Both the position numbers and the translations under genes were made by a program. A stretch of DNA of 64,000 bases from Lantana camara. Lineage: Eukaryota; Streptophyta; Magnoliopsida; Lamiales; Verbenaceae. Positions within the stretch are counted from its first letter, which is position 1, and every line of letters begins with the position of its first letter. The notes under the pieces were generated by a model. That model worked only from the letters and a program-made list of their open reading frames with translations. It had not been told where the DNA came from and ran no database searches. Below, in pieces: positions 11,167 through 22,339 of the stretch. The stretch lies in NCBI GenBank assembly GCA_037501455.1, contig CM074855.1, positions 28,299,501 through 28,363,500 of the forward strand, read 5' to 3'.

Positions 11167-12702
11167 TGTATGTATTGTGGAGGACCTACTCATTCATACA
11201 ACAATTGTCGAAAGTGGTTGGGCCAGGGTTTGATTTGCGAAAAAGAAACTCATATGGCCAACAGATGTCCAGACAAGACTTCGGGATATCAACCGGGGGC
11301 TCAAAGGCCAATGATTCAAGCTCATGCGTATGCTCTCGAGGGGAAAGAGCAAGATATGGAAGCAGACCCGACTGCCGTGGTGGAAGGTACAATATGCATA
11401 CATAACATAAACATTCATGTATTATTTGATCCGGGTGCCACACATTCATTTAGTTCATGTGGACTAGTTGCTACCTTATCTTTGCCTGTTACTTGTGTGG
11501 ATATTTGTTATTTGGTGAGCTCTCCTCTTGGAGTGAGCCTTAAAATAGGTCAAGGTATCCGAGATTGTGCAATTGGCTTGGAAGGGAAAAATTACCTGGT
11601 GGATTTAATTATTATGCCGATGTCTAAGTATGAGGTAATCTTAGGGATAGATTGGTTATACAGACATCATGCTACGGTTGATTGCTTTGCTAAGAGAGTA
11701 AGGTTGGGTGAAGAAGTGATTGTGGGAATCGGATCGAAGATGGTATCTTTACTTTCGTTTACAGAAGCTCAGAAGCTAGTAAAGAATGGTGCCACGGGAT
11801 ACATTGCTCACCTCCTCAATAAACCGAAAGATCAAGCACTGTTAGAGGAGACAAAAGTAGTTAAGGATTATCCCGATGTATGTTCAGAGAATTTGGGTTC
11901 ATTGCCACCAGACCGGGAGATTGAATTTGTGATAGATTTATATCCGGGATCAAAACCTTATTCGAAAACTCCTTACAGAATGGCACCAGTAGAGTTAAAA
12001 GAATTGGTAGTTCAGCTTGAAGAACTTCTTAAGAATGGATATATTCGACCGAATTCATCGCCTTGGGGTACACCGGTTCTTTTCGTTAAGAAGAAAGATG
12101 GGACTCTAAGAATGTGCATTGATTATTGGGAGCTGAATCGGATGACCGCCAAGAATAAATACCCATTGCCTCATATAGAAGATTTGTTTGATATGTTGCA
12201 AGGGTCGAAGGTATATTCCAAACTTGATTTAAGGCAAGGATATTACAAGTTCAAAATCCAGGAACAAGATATTCCTAAGATAGGATTTAACATCCGGTAC
12301 GGGCACTACGAGTTTGTTGTTATGCCTTTCGAATTGACTAATGCCCCGGCCGCATTCATGGATATGATACATAGGATTTTTCGGTCGTACCTTAATAAAT
12401 TCATGGTAACATTCATAGATGATATCTTAGTATATTCAAGGTCAGAGGAGGATCATGCCCGACATCTCAGATTGGTGTTGGAGACTCTAAGAGAGCACCG
12501 ACTATATGCTAAATTCAGTAAATGCGAGTTCTGGATCGACAGGGTGACTTTCTTAGGCCACATTGTCTCGAGTAGAGGATTAGAAGTGGATCCTTCAAAG
12601 GTTGAGACAGTCTCTCAGTGGCAGAGTCCGAAGAACGCCTCAGAAGTTAGAAGTTTCTTGGGTTTGGCGGGTTATTATCGAAGATTTGTGAAGGATTTCT
12701 AG
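11167..12702 (+). pseudogene. Zinc knuckle, protease and RT of Tekay copy A
   Basis: A 510-codon open stretch. It begins with an intact CCHC knuckle ([14 protein letters not shown]), which copy B has lost. The protease site is [10 protein letters not shown], where the usual Ser of D-S-G is Pro. RT motifs are [20 protein letters not shown] (Trp where Arg is near invariant), [15 protein letters not shown] and FIDDILVYS, then [11 protein letters not shown]. It ends in TAG at 12700-12702, where copy B reads Ser. From 11651 to 12700 it differs from copy B at only six positions by hand count, far fewer than in the flanks. Confidence 0.9.
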
Positions 12703-14713
12703 AAGATTACCGCCCCTCTAACCCGATTAACCAAGAAAGAGGTTAAGTTTAAATGGGATGAGAAGTGTGAATTCAGTTTTCAGCTTTTGAAAGAGAAGTT
12801 AACTTCTGCACTGATTTTGGCACTCCTTGTAGGCATTTAAAGGTTTGTTGTGTATACCGATACTTCTAAAAGAGGTTTGAGTTGTGTTCTGATGCAACAC
12901 GGGAAAATAATCGCTTATGCTTCTTGGAAATTGAAGGAGCATGAGAAGAATTATCCCACGCATGATCTCGAGCTAGCGGCCATTTTTTTTGCCTTGATGA
13001 AGTGGAGGCATTATCTATACGGTGTTTCCTTTGAGATTTTCACTGACCACAAATGTCTTCAATACTTATTCTCTCAGAAAGAGTTGAATGCGAGATTGGA
13101 TGGAAACTCTTGCAGATTATGAGCGTACAATTAAATACCATCCAGGTAAAGCTAACGTGGTCACGGATGCACTGAGCAGGAAGGCTAGTGTATCTAGTTT
13201 GGAAGGAATGAGTAGAGATAAAGAAGAGCCAAATAAGATAAAAGCTCGTATCTCTAATATCTCGATTCATCCGGATTTGAGAAAACGGATATTTGAGGAA
13301 CGAAGAAATGATCCCGAGGTTCGGAAGTTAACCAAGAAAGCTCGAGCGGATCCTGAGTGTCAATTTGGCTTTGATGATATGGGAATTCTTCGGTTCAAGA
13401 ACAGGGTTGTGGTTCCAACAGAGTTGAAGCGGGTTACTCTCGATGAAGCTCATTCGGTACATCCCAGAGGAAATAAGATATATCAAGATCTTAAGCAATA
13501 CTATTGGTGGAACGGATTGAAAAGAGATGTGATTAATGATGTGAAGCAGTGCCTGACTTTTCTGTTGGTGAAAGCAGAGCATCAGAAGCCATCGGGGCTA
13601 TTACAACCATTGCCTATTCCAGAATGGAAGTGGGAATAGATTACAATGGATTTTATATTGGGTTTACGACGAGTCAAAGGTGGGTTCGATGGAATTTGTG
13701 TAATCGTGCACAGGTTAACTAGGTCAGCACATTTTCTTGCTATCCGAATGTCCGATAAGATCAATATGCTAGCCAAGAAGTATTGTGATGAAATTGTATG
13801 GCTTCATGGAGTACCAGTTAGCATTGTGTCGGATAGAGATCCCCAATTTACTTCAAGATTTTGGCAAGAACATCAACATTGTTTAGGTATGAATCACCAC
13901 ATCAGTACAACTTTTCACCCACAGATGGGTGGGCAGTCTAAGAGATTAATTAGATATATGTTAAGGGCCTATGCGTTGGATTTTCAGAGTTCCTGTAACG
14001 AACAGATGCCATTGATCGAGTTTGCTAACAATAATAGCTATCAATCCTCGATCGAGATGGCACCACATGAAGCTCTCTATTGAAGGAAATGCAGATCTCC
14101 GTTGTTTTTTGACTTAGAAGAATGGGATTGGACAAAATAGGAAGGTGCGAAAAGAGGGGAGAAGAAAGAGAAGCCCTCAAAAGTTGTCCAAGATGCCATT
14201 GATAAAGTTCAGATAATTCTGTAACGGATGAAAGCGGCTCAAGATCGCCCAAAAAGTTATGTCGATAATCGAAGAAAGGATCTTGAATTTGAAGTTGGGG
14301 ATAGAGTATTCTTGAAAGCCTCTCCACGTAAAGATTCACAAGAATCGAGAAAGGAGGAAAGTTAAATCCTCGATACTTGGGACCGGATGAGATTTTGGAA
14401 AGAATCGAGGATACAGCTTAGAGATTAGATTTGCCTCCAAGTCTGACAGGGATTCACAACGTATTTCATGTTTCACAACTCAGGAAGTATTGAGTCAGCG
14501 GTTTTACTAGTGGAAGAAGTGGAACTCGAACCGAATCTCACCTTCGTGCAGAAGCCGGTTAGAATATTGGATCGAAAATTCCAAGAACTCCGAAATCGAC
14601 GTATCCCACTAGTGAAATTGTTATGGAGAAGTGATAAAACAGAAGAAGCTACGTGCGAAACGGAGGATAAGATGAGAAAATTCTTTCCCGAGCTGTTTTC
14701 AAACGAGCAGTGA
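12703..14713 (+). pseudogene. RNase H, integrase and chromodomain remnant of Tekay copy A
   Basis: RNase H ([28 protein letters not shown]) and integrase pieces ([34 protein letters not shown], then FHPQMGGQSK) are split among several frames with stops near 12838, 13121, 13639 and 14083. The chromodomain-like tail 14468-14713 (RRIPLVKLLWRSDKTEEATCE) is readable and ends at TGA 14711-14713. Like copy B, the tail is out of frame with the preceding LRKY. Confidence 0.85.
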
Positions 14714-14730
14714 ATCCGAGGACTGATTCT

Positions 14731-14747
14731 CTTTAAGGGGGAGAGGT
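14731..14747 (+). other. Polypurine tract of Tekay copy A
   Basis: CTTTAAGGGGGAGAGGT lies directly before the LTR start TGTAACG at 14748, the expected primer for plus-strand synthesis. The equivalent bases are deleted in copy B. Confidence 0.8.
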
Positions 14748-17636
14748 TGTAACGCCACCACATTCTCGTACGAACAGGTAAGTGGTATGTGTGTTATTTC
14801 ATTCCCTATTTGATTAAGATTCCATTCATATAATTAAATTGTTATAACATGAAATAATTTCTCAAAATTTTGTTTGATGTTTTATTTGAATTATAAATAT
14901 ATGAACGAAATCGTATGATTGTGAATTTCAAGAATTTGGTGTTAACTGAATGAGATTATGTGATTTTTGTATACCGAGGACTTAAATGCAACCTATTTGA
15001 ATATTTTGGACTCAATTGGAAATTGAGTTTGGGCTTAATTGCCACTTTTTGAAAGTTTACGGACCTATTTGAATAATAGGCAACCCTGAACGGTTTTATT
15101 AATATCTTGGGCTCCGAACCTCGGAATCAAGATCCGTCTTCGATGTTGAACTTGTTTCGACAATTCCTAACCAATGAACCTAACCTCACACCTCTTCAAT
15201 CTCGTTTGAATTCCCGTGGGAACATATTTTAACTCACATGATCTTTATGATAATACTTGACCCTTCAAATCCATTTCGGATCCGGTTCGAACCGTATTTA
15301 ACCCATTTCTTCATCCTTAAGAGCTGAATTTTCGTTCTTCTTGCTTCCATAATGATCGATCATCATCATCTCAAGAAGACAAGAGAAGCTCCAAGAAACC
15401 CCACTCTTGATCAACCAAACCTTGAGCTCAAGATCAACCCTCATCCATTCTTCTTCCAAGTATGTTAAAAACTCTTGAGGGTTAGTGATGAACATGAATA
15501 GTAAAATGGAAGCTTGAATCTTTTTAGGTGATCATCCATGGTCTAAATTAAGTTTTATTGCAAGAAGTTTGATCATTTCATCTTCTTCATTATTTATATA
15601 AGCAATGATTTAGCGTAAAGTGATTAAGCCTTTAATTGCCATTAATGGAGCTCTAAGCTCCTTGCATGAAACATGAAGAGAGAATAGATGTTTTCAATGA
15701 TTTTGAATGAATCCTTATGTAGGAGATTGAAATACATGTTTTTCCTAAGTTATTGTGATGATTTCATGTTAATTTTCATGGTTGGATGTTGGTTGTTGCT
15801 CGAGCTCGAACAGGGGTGTGCGTGATTATGTGTTCTTGGCACGAGGAAAAAGAAGAGAAAACAGGGGATGATGTCTGGCCTTGTTAACGCCTATTAACCA
15901 TTTTTGTACTAAGAAAGATAACGCCCGTTACTTTCAAATTTAAACAACTGACCTCGTTAATGCCCATTACCCTTTTTCCTACAAAAGCCTTAACTCCCGT
16001 TAACCACCTGGGAGGAAGCTACTGCCTCTATTAACCCCCATTAACACCTTTGGTCTGGAAATTATTAACCCCCATTAACCCTGCAGAATGAGGTGATCAA
16101 AGGATATTTGTGCAATTTAATTTGTTTTGTTTACGTAAAACGTTAATTTTGTTACGTGCTTAATGGGAGATGCACTTCATTAAGAATATGATACGTGTAC
16201 GAATATGACTTGTTATTATGTATACGTGCAATAAGATTAAATGTTATCAATGTGATATTCACAAGGAATTATATATTTTAATGATTATTAATGAATACGG
16301 TTCCGACGCATATTGGATAAACGACTTGTTTATGTGTTTATATGAACCTAATTGCACTCATGATCATCTTCATCACATGGTATTATCTCATATGCCTTCC
16401 ATAACACGTTTATTGCATTGCCGAGCATCAAATATGGTCATTTGAGTCTCACACCACTTTTATTGCACAGATCTTGGTAAGGTTGGAGATGAGGCCGGGT
16501 AGTGAGGTCCTTGTTTCGTTCTTGTGGTAAATCTGGTGGGTTTTTCTTCTATTAGTTAAACATATGACCCGATATACCCAATGTGTAGGTTTTCGTCCAA
16601 TGTATATCTATAATTATATTGAGTCTTTCAAGAGTCAATGTTTTCAAACGTAAATCCCTTATTTTATTAACCCTACTAAATGTTTTGGCGAGAATGGATT
16701 GAGCACAATGAATGGGGGCCCTGGGACTCAGTGTACATGGCTATCTGGAGAAGCTCGGGCTGACGGAGATCCCTGTACACTAGTTTCGCTAAACTATGGT
16801 GATACCGGACTTCACTAGGAGATTAGTGAAGGATGGGAACCGGGCTTTTGGGGATTCATATACCCCACTTGCCATAATGAATGGATGGTCGGGCCTTGCA
16901 AACCCGTCCACTACCAGGAGAAAAAATGACTAAATGAATGATTGAACGATTGATCAATGAATGAGCACAAAAGATGATATGTGTGTCATCACAAATGATT
17001 AAAATGATTAAGGATACACAAGGTGCAGGTTGGAGACTTAGCCATTCGCCGGCTCACGTATAATCTAAAGAATGAAATTTGAATGTTATAATTTCGTTCG
17101 TTGTATTTCTTGATTTATCCCACTGGAAATGTTTTAACACCTCGTTCGGAATTATAACTCACATGCACTTGTTTAAATTCTGAATTATTGTTATATTATG
17201 CCTGTTTTATACTCACCAGTCTGTCTAAGACTGAACCCGGAGTTGTTCAATATCTCTTTTGCAGGTTGAGATTTGCTAGGCGGGAATACAAGTCTAAGAG
17301 AGAGTCTTGCATTAGTGTCTAGTATTTCTTTATGTATACACTCATGCCTTCATCACTTTTGGATATTATATGTATTATGGAGCGTATATGAATGATATGA
17401 GGCTATGTGAGGGCCGTACAGTGATGTATCATGTAAATATAATATATTATGCTTCCGCTTTTAATGCTTGCTCTATTGAATTATGCTTGAATGAATGGTT
17501 AAGAGTTAGTCCCGCCTAGTTTAGTATGTGTGTTGTGTCCCCATTTGCCACGATTTGGCACGTGTATGGAAATCCATTTCATATACGGGTTGGGTCTTGG
17601 TGCAGGAGATGTGACGTCTTGTGCTCGGGCGTTACA
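14748..17636 (+). mobile_element. Tekay-like LTR shared by copies A and B
   Basis: Runs TGTAACG...CGTTACA, 2889 bases, the size expected of Tekay/Del-type LTRs. It is at the same time the 3' LTR of copy A (PPT at its left) and the 5' LTR of copy B (PBS at its right). It contains a TAACGCCCGTTA cluster at 15885-16077 and the CTAGGCGGGA/TCCCGCCTAG pair at 17276-17285 and 17510-17519. No real ORF is seen in it. Confidence 0.9.
15885..16077. repeat. Cluster of near-palindromic TAACGCCCGTTA motifs (Tekay LTR)
   Basis: Six copies or variants lie at 15885, 15919, 15958, 15991, 16032 and 16066, spaced 33-41 bases; the exact motif is at 15919. In later copies the half sites drift to TAACCCCCATTA. The same block lies at 23541-23740 in the next LTR. 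Confidence 0.8.
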
Positions 17637-17644
17637 TCCTTAAG

Positions 17645-17656
17645 TGGTATCAGAGC
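17645..17656 (+). other. Primer binding site of Tekay copy B, initiator tRNA-Met
   Basis: TGGTATCAGAGC is the standard plant PBS for initiator tRNA-Met. It lies 8 bases after the LTR end at 17636. Confidence 0.95.
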
Positions 17657-17853
17657 CTAGTGTTGCAAAACCCAGGCTCTCGTGTCGTGTTGAGTCAGTT
17701 TAGGTCGCACGGCATTAGGAACTACTTGTCAATGTGTTTCTGCTGCATCTTTTATGTGATTATGTGTATTATCTCTTGAATATTGATTGGAATACTTGCA
17801 CCATCATGCATAGACTAAAACATCGCATGCATTCTAGTGTTTCTTCCTACAGA

Positions 17854-18832
17854 ATGCCTCTGAGAGGAGACCGAGAGAGATCTCCAGGTCGTCATCATCG
17901 CAGGGATCATTCTCCTAATCCCCAAACACCACCTGTGAACATGGAACACTTTATGGAGGTCGTATATAACTATGCAGAACAAAGGAGAGGTCAAGCCCCG
18001 GCTCCTCAGCAACCACCGATCGAACAACAAACGCCACCTCCTCCTAATCCATGGGATCACCACGGGTTATTCTTGAGCTATAATCCTCCGAGATTCTCTG
18101 GTTCTATTGATGATTCTATACCAGAGGGATGGCTTACTCGAATTGAGAGGATTTGCAATATCCGACAATTCACCCCGCAAGAGAAAGCCCAATTTGCGAT
18201 CTTCCAGCTCGATGGCGAGGCATATGATTGGTGGGAGAGAACTCGGGAAAACTTAAAGTGGAAAGAAAACCCATCACTTGGGAAGTCTTCATAAGGGAGT
18301 TCCGGAAAGCCTTTGTACCGGAAGTTGTTCGGGAGAGAAAGGAACAAGAGTTCATGGATTTAAGACAAGGAAATCGGACCATTGCTCAATATCTTTCCAT
18401 TTTCAACTGCCTTGGAAAATATGCACCACATGTTACTCGGGATGAAAAGAGGAAGGCCCGAAAGTTCATAGCGGGATTGAGAGAGGGCCTTCGACATGGG
18501 CATACCGAGCTTAATTTTGGATCTTTTGCTGACACGGTACAATGGGCCATGGTTCAGAAAGAAGAATATAAGAAGAAGGATCCTACTCCACGGACCCAAC
18601 AGGTCAGGGATCAGGGTTCGGGAAAGGAAAAAGGCCAGTTCCAAATACTTCTCAACCGTTCCAGGGTCAAAACAAGAAGCCTCATGCACCACAAGCACCC
18701 CCAGCACTACGAGCTCCACTGGGACCCCGACAAGACAAGCCACCTTGTATGTAATGTGGAAGACCTACTCATTCATACAACAATTGTCGAAAGAGGTTAG
18801 GCCAGTGTTTGATTTGAGGAAAAGGAACTCAT
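17854..18832 (+). pseudogene. gag of Tekay copy B, one frameshift and stops in the zinc knuckle
   Basis: The ATG at 17854 opens MPLRGDRERSPGRHHRRDHS, a basic Gag N-terminus, about 200 bases after the PBS. The capsid core follows (RFSGSIDDSIPEGWLTRIER, EKAQFAIFQLDGEAYDWWER). A frameshift near 18270-18290 shifts the rest (WEVFIREFRKAFVPEVVRER) to another frame. The CCHC knuckle is killed by a TAA in [13 protein letters not shown], and TGA follows in LI*GKGTHMA. Copy A keeps the knuckle intact. Confidence 0.85.
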
Positions 18833-21800
18833 ATGGCCAACACATGTCCAGACAAGACTTCGGGATATCAACCGGGGGCTCAAAGGCCAATGATTCAAGC
18901 TCGTGCGTATACTCTCGAGGAAGAAGAGCAAGATGTGGATACAGACTTGACTGTCGTGGTGGAAGGTACAATATGTATATATAACACGAACATCCATGCA
19001 TTATTTGATCCGGGAGCCACACATTCATTTATTTCATGTGGACTAGTTGCTACCTTATCTTTATCTGTTACTTGTGTGGATATTTGTTATTTGGTGAGCT
19101 CTCCTCTTGGAGTGAGCCTTAAAATAGGTCAAGTTGTCCGAGATTGTGCGATTGGGTTAGAAGGGAAAAATTACCTGGCGGATTTCATTATTATGCCGAT
19201 GTCCAAGTATGGGGTAATCTTGGGGATGAATTGGTTATACAGACATCATGCTACGGTTGATTGCTTTGCTAAGAGAGTAAGGTTGGGTGAAGAAGTGATT
19301 GTGGGAATCGGATCGAAGATAGTATCTTTACTTTCGTTTACAGAAGCTCAGAAGCTAGTAAAGAATGGTGCCACGGGATACATTGCTCACCTCCTCAATA
19401 AACCGAAAGATCAAGCACTGTTAGAGGAGACAAAAGTAGTTAAGGATTATCCCGATGTATGTTCAGAGAATTTGGGTTCATTGCCACCAGACCGGGAGAT
19501 TGAATTTGTGATAGATTTATATCCGGGATCAAAACCTTATTCGAAAACTCCTTACAGAATGGCACCAGTAGAGTTAAAAGAATTGGTAGTTCAGCTTGAA
19601 GAACTTCTTAAGAATGGATATATTCGACCGAATTCATCGCCTTGGGGTGCACCGGTTCTTTTCGTTAAGAAGAAAGATGGGACTCTAAGAATGTGCATTG
19701 ATTATTGGGAGCTGAATCGGATGACCGCCAAGAATAAATACCCATTGCCTCATATAGAAGATTTGTTTGATATGTTGCAAGGGTCGAAGGTATATTCCAA
19801 ACTTGATTTAAGGCAAGGATATTACAAGTTCAAAATCCAGGAACAAGATATTCCTAAGATAGGATTTAACAGCCGGTACGGGCACTACGAGTTTGTTGTT
19901 ATGCCTTTCGAATTGACTAATGCCCCGGCCGCATTCATGGATATGAAACATAGGATTTTTCGGTCTTACCTTAATAAATTCATGGTAACATTCATAGATG
20001 ATATCTTGGTATATTCAAGGTCAGAGGAGGATCATGCCCGACATCTCAGATTGGTGTTGGAGACTCTAAGAGAGCACCGACTATATGCTAAATTCAGTAA
20101 ATGCGAGTTCTGGATCGACAGGGTGACTTTCTTAGGCCACATTGTCTCGAGTAGAGGATTAGAAGTGGATCCTTCAAAGGTTGAGACAGTCTCTCAGTGG
20201 CAGAGTCCGAAGAACGCCTCAGAAGTTAGAAGTTTCTTGGGTTTGGCGGGTTATTATCGAAGATTTGTGAAGGATTTCTCGAAGATTGCCGCCCCTCTAA
20301 CCCGATTAACCAAGAAAGAGGTTAAGTTTGAATGGGATGAGAAGTGTGAATCTAGTTTTCAGCTTTTGAAAGAAAAGTTAAATTCTGCACCGGTTTTGCC
20401 ATTCCCTGAGGGTACTGAAGGGTTCGTTATGTATATCGATGCTTCTAAAGAAGGTTTGGGTTGTGTTCTGATGCAACACGGGAAAGTAATCGCTTATGCT
20501 TCTTGGAAATTGAAGGAGCATGAGAAGAATTATCCCACGCATGATCTTGAGCTAGCGGCCATTATTTTATCCTTGATGAAGTGGAGGCATTATCTATACG
20601 GTGTTTCCTTTGAAATTTTCACCGACCACAAAAGTTCACAATACTTATTCTCACAGAAGGAGTTGAATGCGAGACAATGGCGTTGGATGAAAACTCTTAA
20701 AGATTATGAGTGTACAAGTAAATACCATCCAGGTAAAGCCAACATTGTCACGGATGCACTGAGCAGGAGGGCTAGTGTATCTAGTTTGGAAGGAACGAGT
20801 GGAGATAAAGAAGAGCCAATTAAGATAAAAGCTCGTATCTTTAATATCTTGATTCATCCAGATTTGAGTCAATGGATATTTGAGGCACAAAGAAATGATC
20901 CCGAGGTTCAAAAGTTAACCAAGAAAGCTCGAGCGGATCCTAAGTGTCCATTTGGCTTTGATGATACGGGAATTCTTCGGTTCAAGAACAGGGTTGCGGT
21001 TCCAACAGAGTTGAAACGGGTTATTCTTGATGAAGCTCACAAGACTGCTTATTCGGTACATCCCGGAGAAAATAAGATGTATCGAGATCTTAAGCAATAC
21101 AATTGGTGGAACGGATTGAAAAGAGATGTGATTAATTATGTGAAGCAGTGCCTGACTTGTCAGTTGGTGAAAGCAGAGCATCAGAAGCCATCAGGGCTAT
21201 TACAACCATTGCCTATTCCAGAATGGAAGTGGGAACAGATTGCAATGGATTTTGTATCGGGTTTACCAAGAGTGAAATATGGGTTCGATAGAATTTGGGT
21301 AATCGTGGACATGTTAACTAAGTCAGCACATTTTCTTGCTATGCGAATGTCCGATAAGATCAATAAGCTAGCCAAGAAGTATTGTGATGAAATTGTACGG
21401 ATTCATGGAGTACCATTTAGCATTGGGTCGGATAGAGATCCCCGATTTACTTCAAGATTTTGGCAAGAACTTCAGCATTGTTTTGGTACGAATCTCTACT
21501 TCAGTACAGAATTTCATCCACAGACGGACTGGCAGTCCAAGAGATTAATTAGATATCTCGAGGATATGTTAAGGGCCTGTGCGTTGGATTTTCAGAGTTC
21601 CTGGAACGAACAGTTGCCATTGATCGAGTTTGCTTACAATAATAGCTATCAATCCTCGATCGAGATGGCACCATATGAAGCTCTCTATGGAAGAAAATGC
21701 AGGTCTCCGTTATTTTTCGACTTAGAAGAATGGAATTGGACAATACATGAAGGTGTGAAAAGAGGGGAGAAGAAAGAGAAGCCCTCAAAAGCTGTCCAGG

Positions 21801-22102
21801 ACGCCATTGATGAAGTCCAGATAATTCAGCAACGGATGAAAACGGCTCAAGATCACCAGAAAAGTTATATTGATAATCGAATAAAGGATCTTGAATTTGA
21901 AGTTGGGGATAGAGTATTCTTGGAAGCCACTCCACGTAAAGGATTCACAAGAATCGGGAAAGAAGGAAAGTTAAATCCTCGATACTTGGGACCGTATGAT
22001 ATTTTGGAAAGAATCAGGGATACAGCTTATAGATTAGATTTGCCTCCAAGTCTGACAAGGATTTATAACGTATTTCATGTTTCACAACTCAGGAAGTATT
22101 GA
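18833..22102 (+). CDS. pol of Tekay-like copy B: protease, RT, RNase H, integrase
   Basis: A single open frame of 1089 codons. Domains by residue: protease about 55-150 ([10 protein letters not shown], then VILGMNWL); RT about 230-470 (CIDYWELN, active site [20 protein letters not shown]); RNase H about 530-640 ([26 protein letters not shown]); integrase about 700-1000 with HPGENKMY...CLTCQLVK zinc residues, catalytic [17 protein letters not shown] and the Glu of RYLEDMLRA. The end is [10 protein letters not shown] then TGA. The chromodomain tail continues in another frame to 22320. The Met start is not natural: gag is fused upstream in the ancestral polyprotein. CIDYWELN has Trp for the usual Arg, so activity is doubtful. 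Confidence 0.9.
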   Translation: MANTCPDKTSGYQPGAQRPMIQARAYTLEEEEQDVDTDLTVVVEGTICIYNTNIHALFDPGATHSFISCGLVATLSLSVTCVDICYLVSSPLGVSLKIGQVVRDCAIGLEGKNYLADFIIMPMSKYGVILGMNWLYRHHATVDCFAKRVRLGEEVIVGIGSKIVSLLSFTEAQKLVKNGATGYIAHLLNKPKDQALLEETKVVKDYPDVCSENLGSLPPDREIEFVIDLYPGSKPYSKTPYRMAPVELKELVVQLEELLKNGYIRPNSSPWGAPVLFVKKKDGTLRMCIDYWELNRMTAKNKYPLPHIEDLFDMLQGSKVYSKLDLRQGYYKFKIQEQDIPKIGFNSRYGHYEFVVMPFELTNAPAAFMDMKHRIFRSYLNKFMVTFIDDILVYSRSEEDHARHLRLVLETLREHRLYAKFSKCEFWIDRVTFLGHIVSSRGLEVDPSKVETVSQWQSPKNASEVRSFLGLAGYYRRFVKDFSKIAAPLTRLTKKEVKFEWDEKCESSFQLLKEKLNSAPVLPFPEGTEGFVMYIDASKEGLGCVLMQHGKVIAYASWKLKEHEKNYPTHDLELAAIILSLMKWRHYLYGVSFEIFTDHKSSQYLFSQKELNARQWRWMKTLKDYECTSKYHPGKANIVTDALSRRASVSSLEGTSGDKEEPIKIKARIFNILIHPDLSQWIFEAQRNDPEVQKLTKKARADPKCPFGFDDTGILRFKNRVAVPTELKRVILDEAHKTAYSVHPGENKMYRDLKQYNWWNGLKRDVINYVKQCLTCQLVKAEHQKPSGLLQPLPIPEWKWEQIAMDFVSGLPRVKYGFDRIWVIVDMLTKSAHFLAMRMSDKINKLAKKYCDEIVRIHGVPFSIGSDRDPRFTSRFWQELQHCFGTNLYFSTEFHPQTDWQSKRLIRYLEDMLRACALDFQSSWNEQLPLIEFAYNNSYQSSIEMAPYEALYGRKCRSPLFFDLEEWNWTIHEGVKRGEKKEKPSKAVQDAIDEVQIIQQRMKTAQDHQKSYIDNRIKDLEFEVGDRVFLEATPRKGFTRIGKEGKLNPRYLGPYDILERIRDTAYRLDLPPSLTRIYNVFHVSQLRKY

Positions 22103-22339
22103 GTCAGCGGTTTTACCAGTGGAAGAAGTGGAACTCGAACCGAATCTCACCTTCGTACAGAAGCCGGTTAGAATATTGGATCGGGAATTCCAAGAACTCC
22201 GAAATCGGCCTATCCCACTAGTGAAAGTGTTATGAGAAGTGATAAAATAGAAAAAGCTACGTGCGAAATGGAGAACAAGATGAGAAAATTCTATCCCGAG
22301 CTGTTTTCAAACGAGCAGTGAATCCGAGGACGGATTCGT
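22103..22339 (+). pseudogene. Chromodomain-like tail of Tekay copy B, out of frame
   Basis: After the TGA, the +1 frame reads the conserved tail (LPVEEVELEPNLTFVQKPVR, ILDREFQEL) up to about 22240, where a further indel precedes the end near 22320. The frame break next to LRKY is shared with copy A, so it predates their split. The polypurine tract before the LTR is missing. Confidence 0.75.

Larger units (their letters stand above)
10388..14747 (+). mobile_element. Tekay-like chromovirus copy A, internal region, 5'-truncated
   Basis: Homology to copy B (17637-22339) begins abruptly at 10388, inside gag; the first part of gag, the PBS and the 5' LTR are missing. The offset to copy B is a constant 7579 bases over at least 10392-12700. 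It ends with a clear polypurine tract and flows into the LTR at 14748. The many stops show it is older or less constrained than copy B. Confidence 0.9.
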
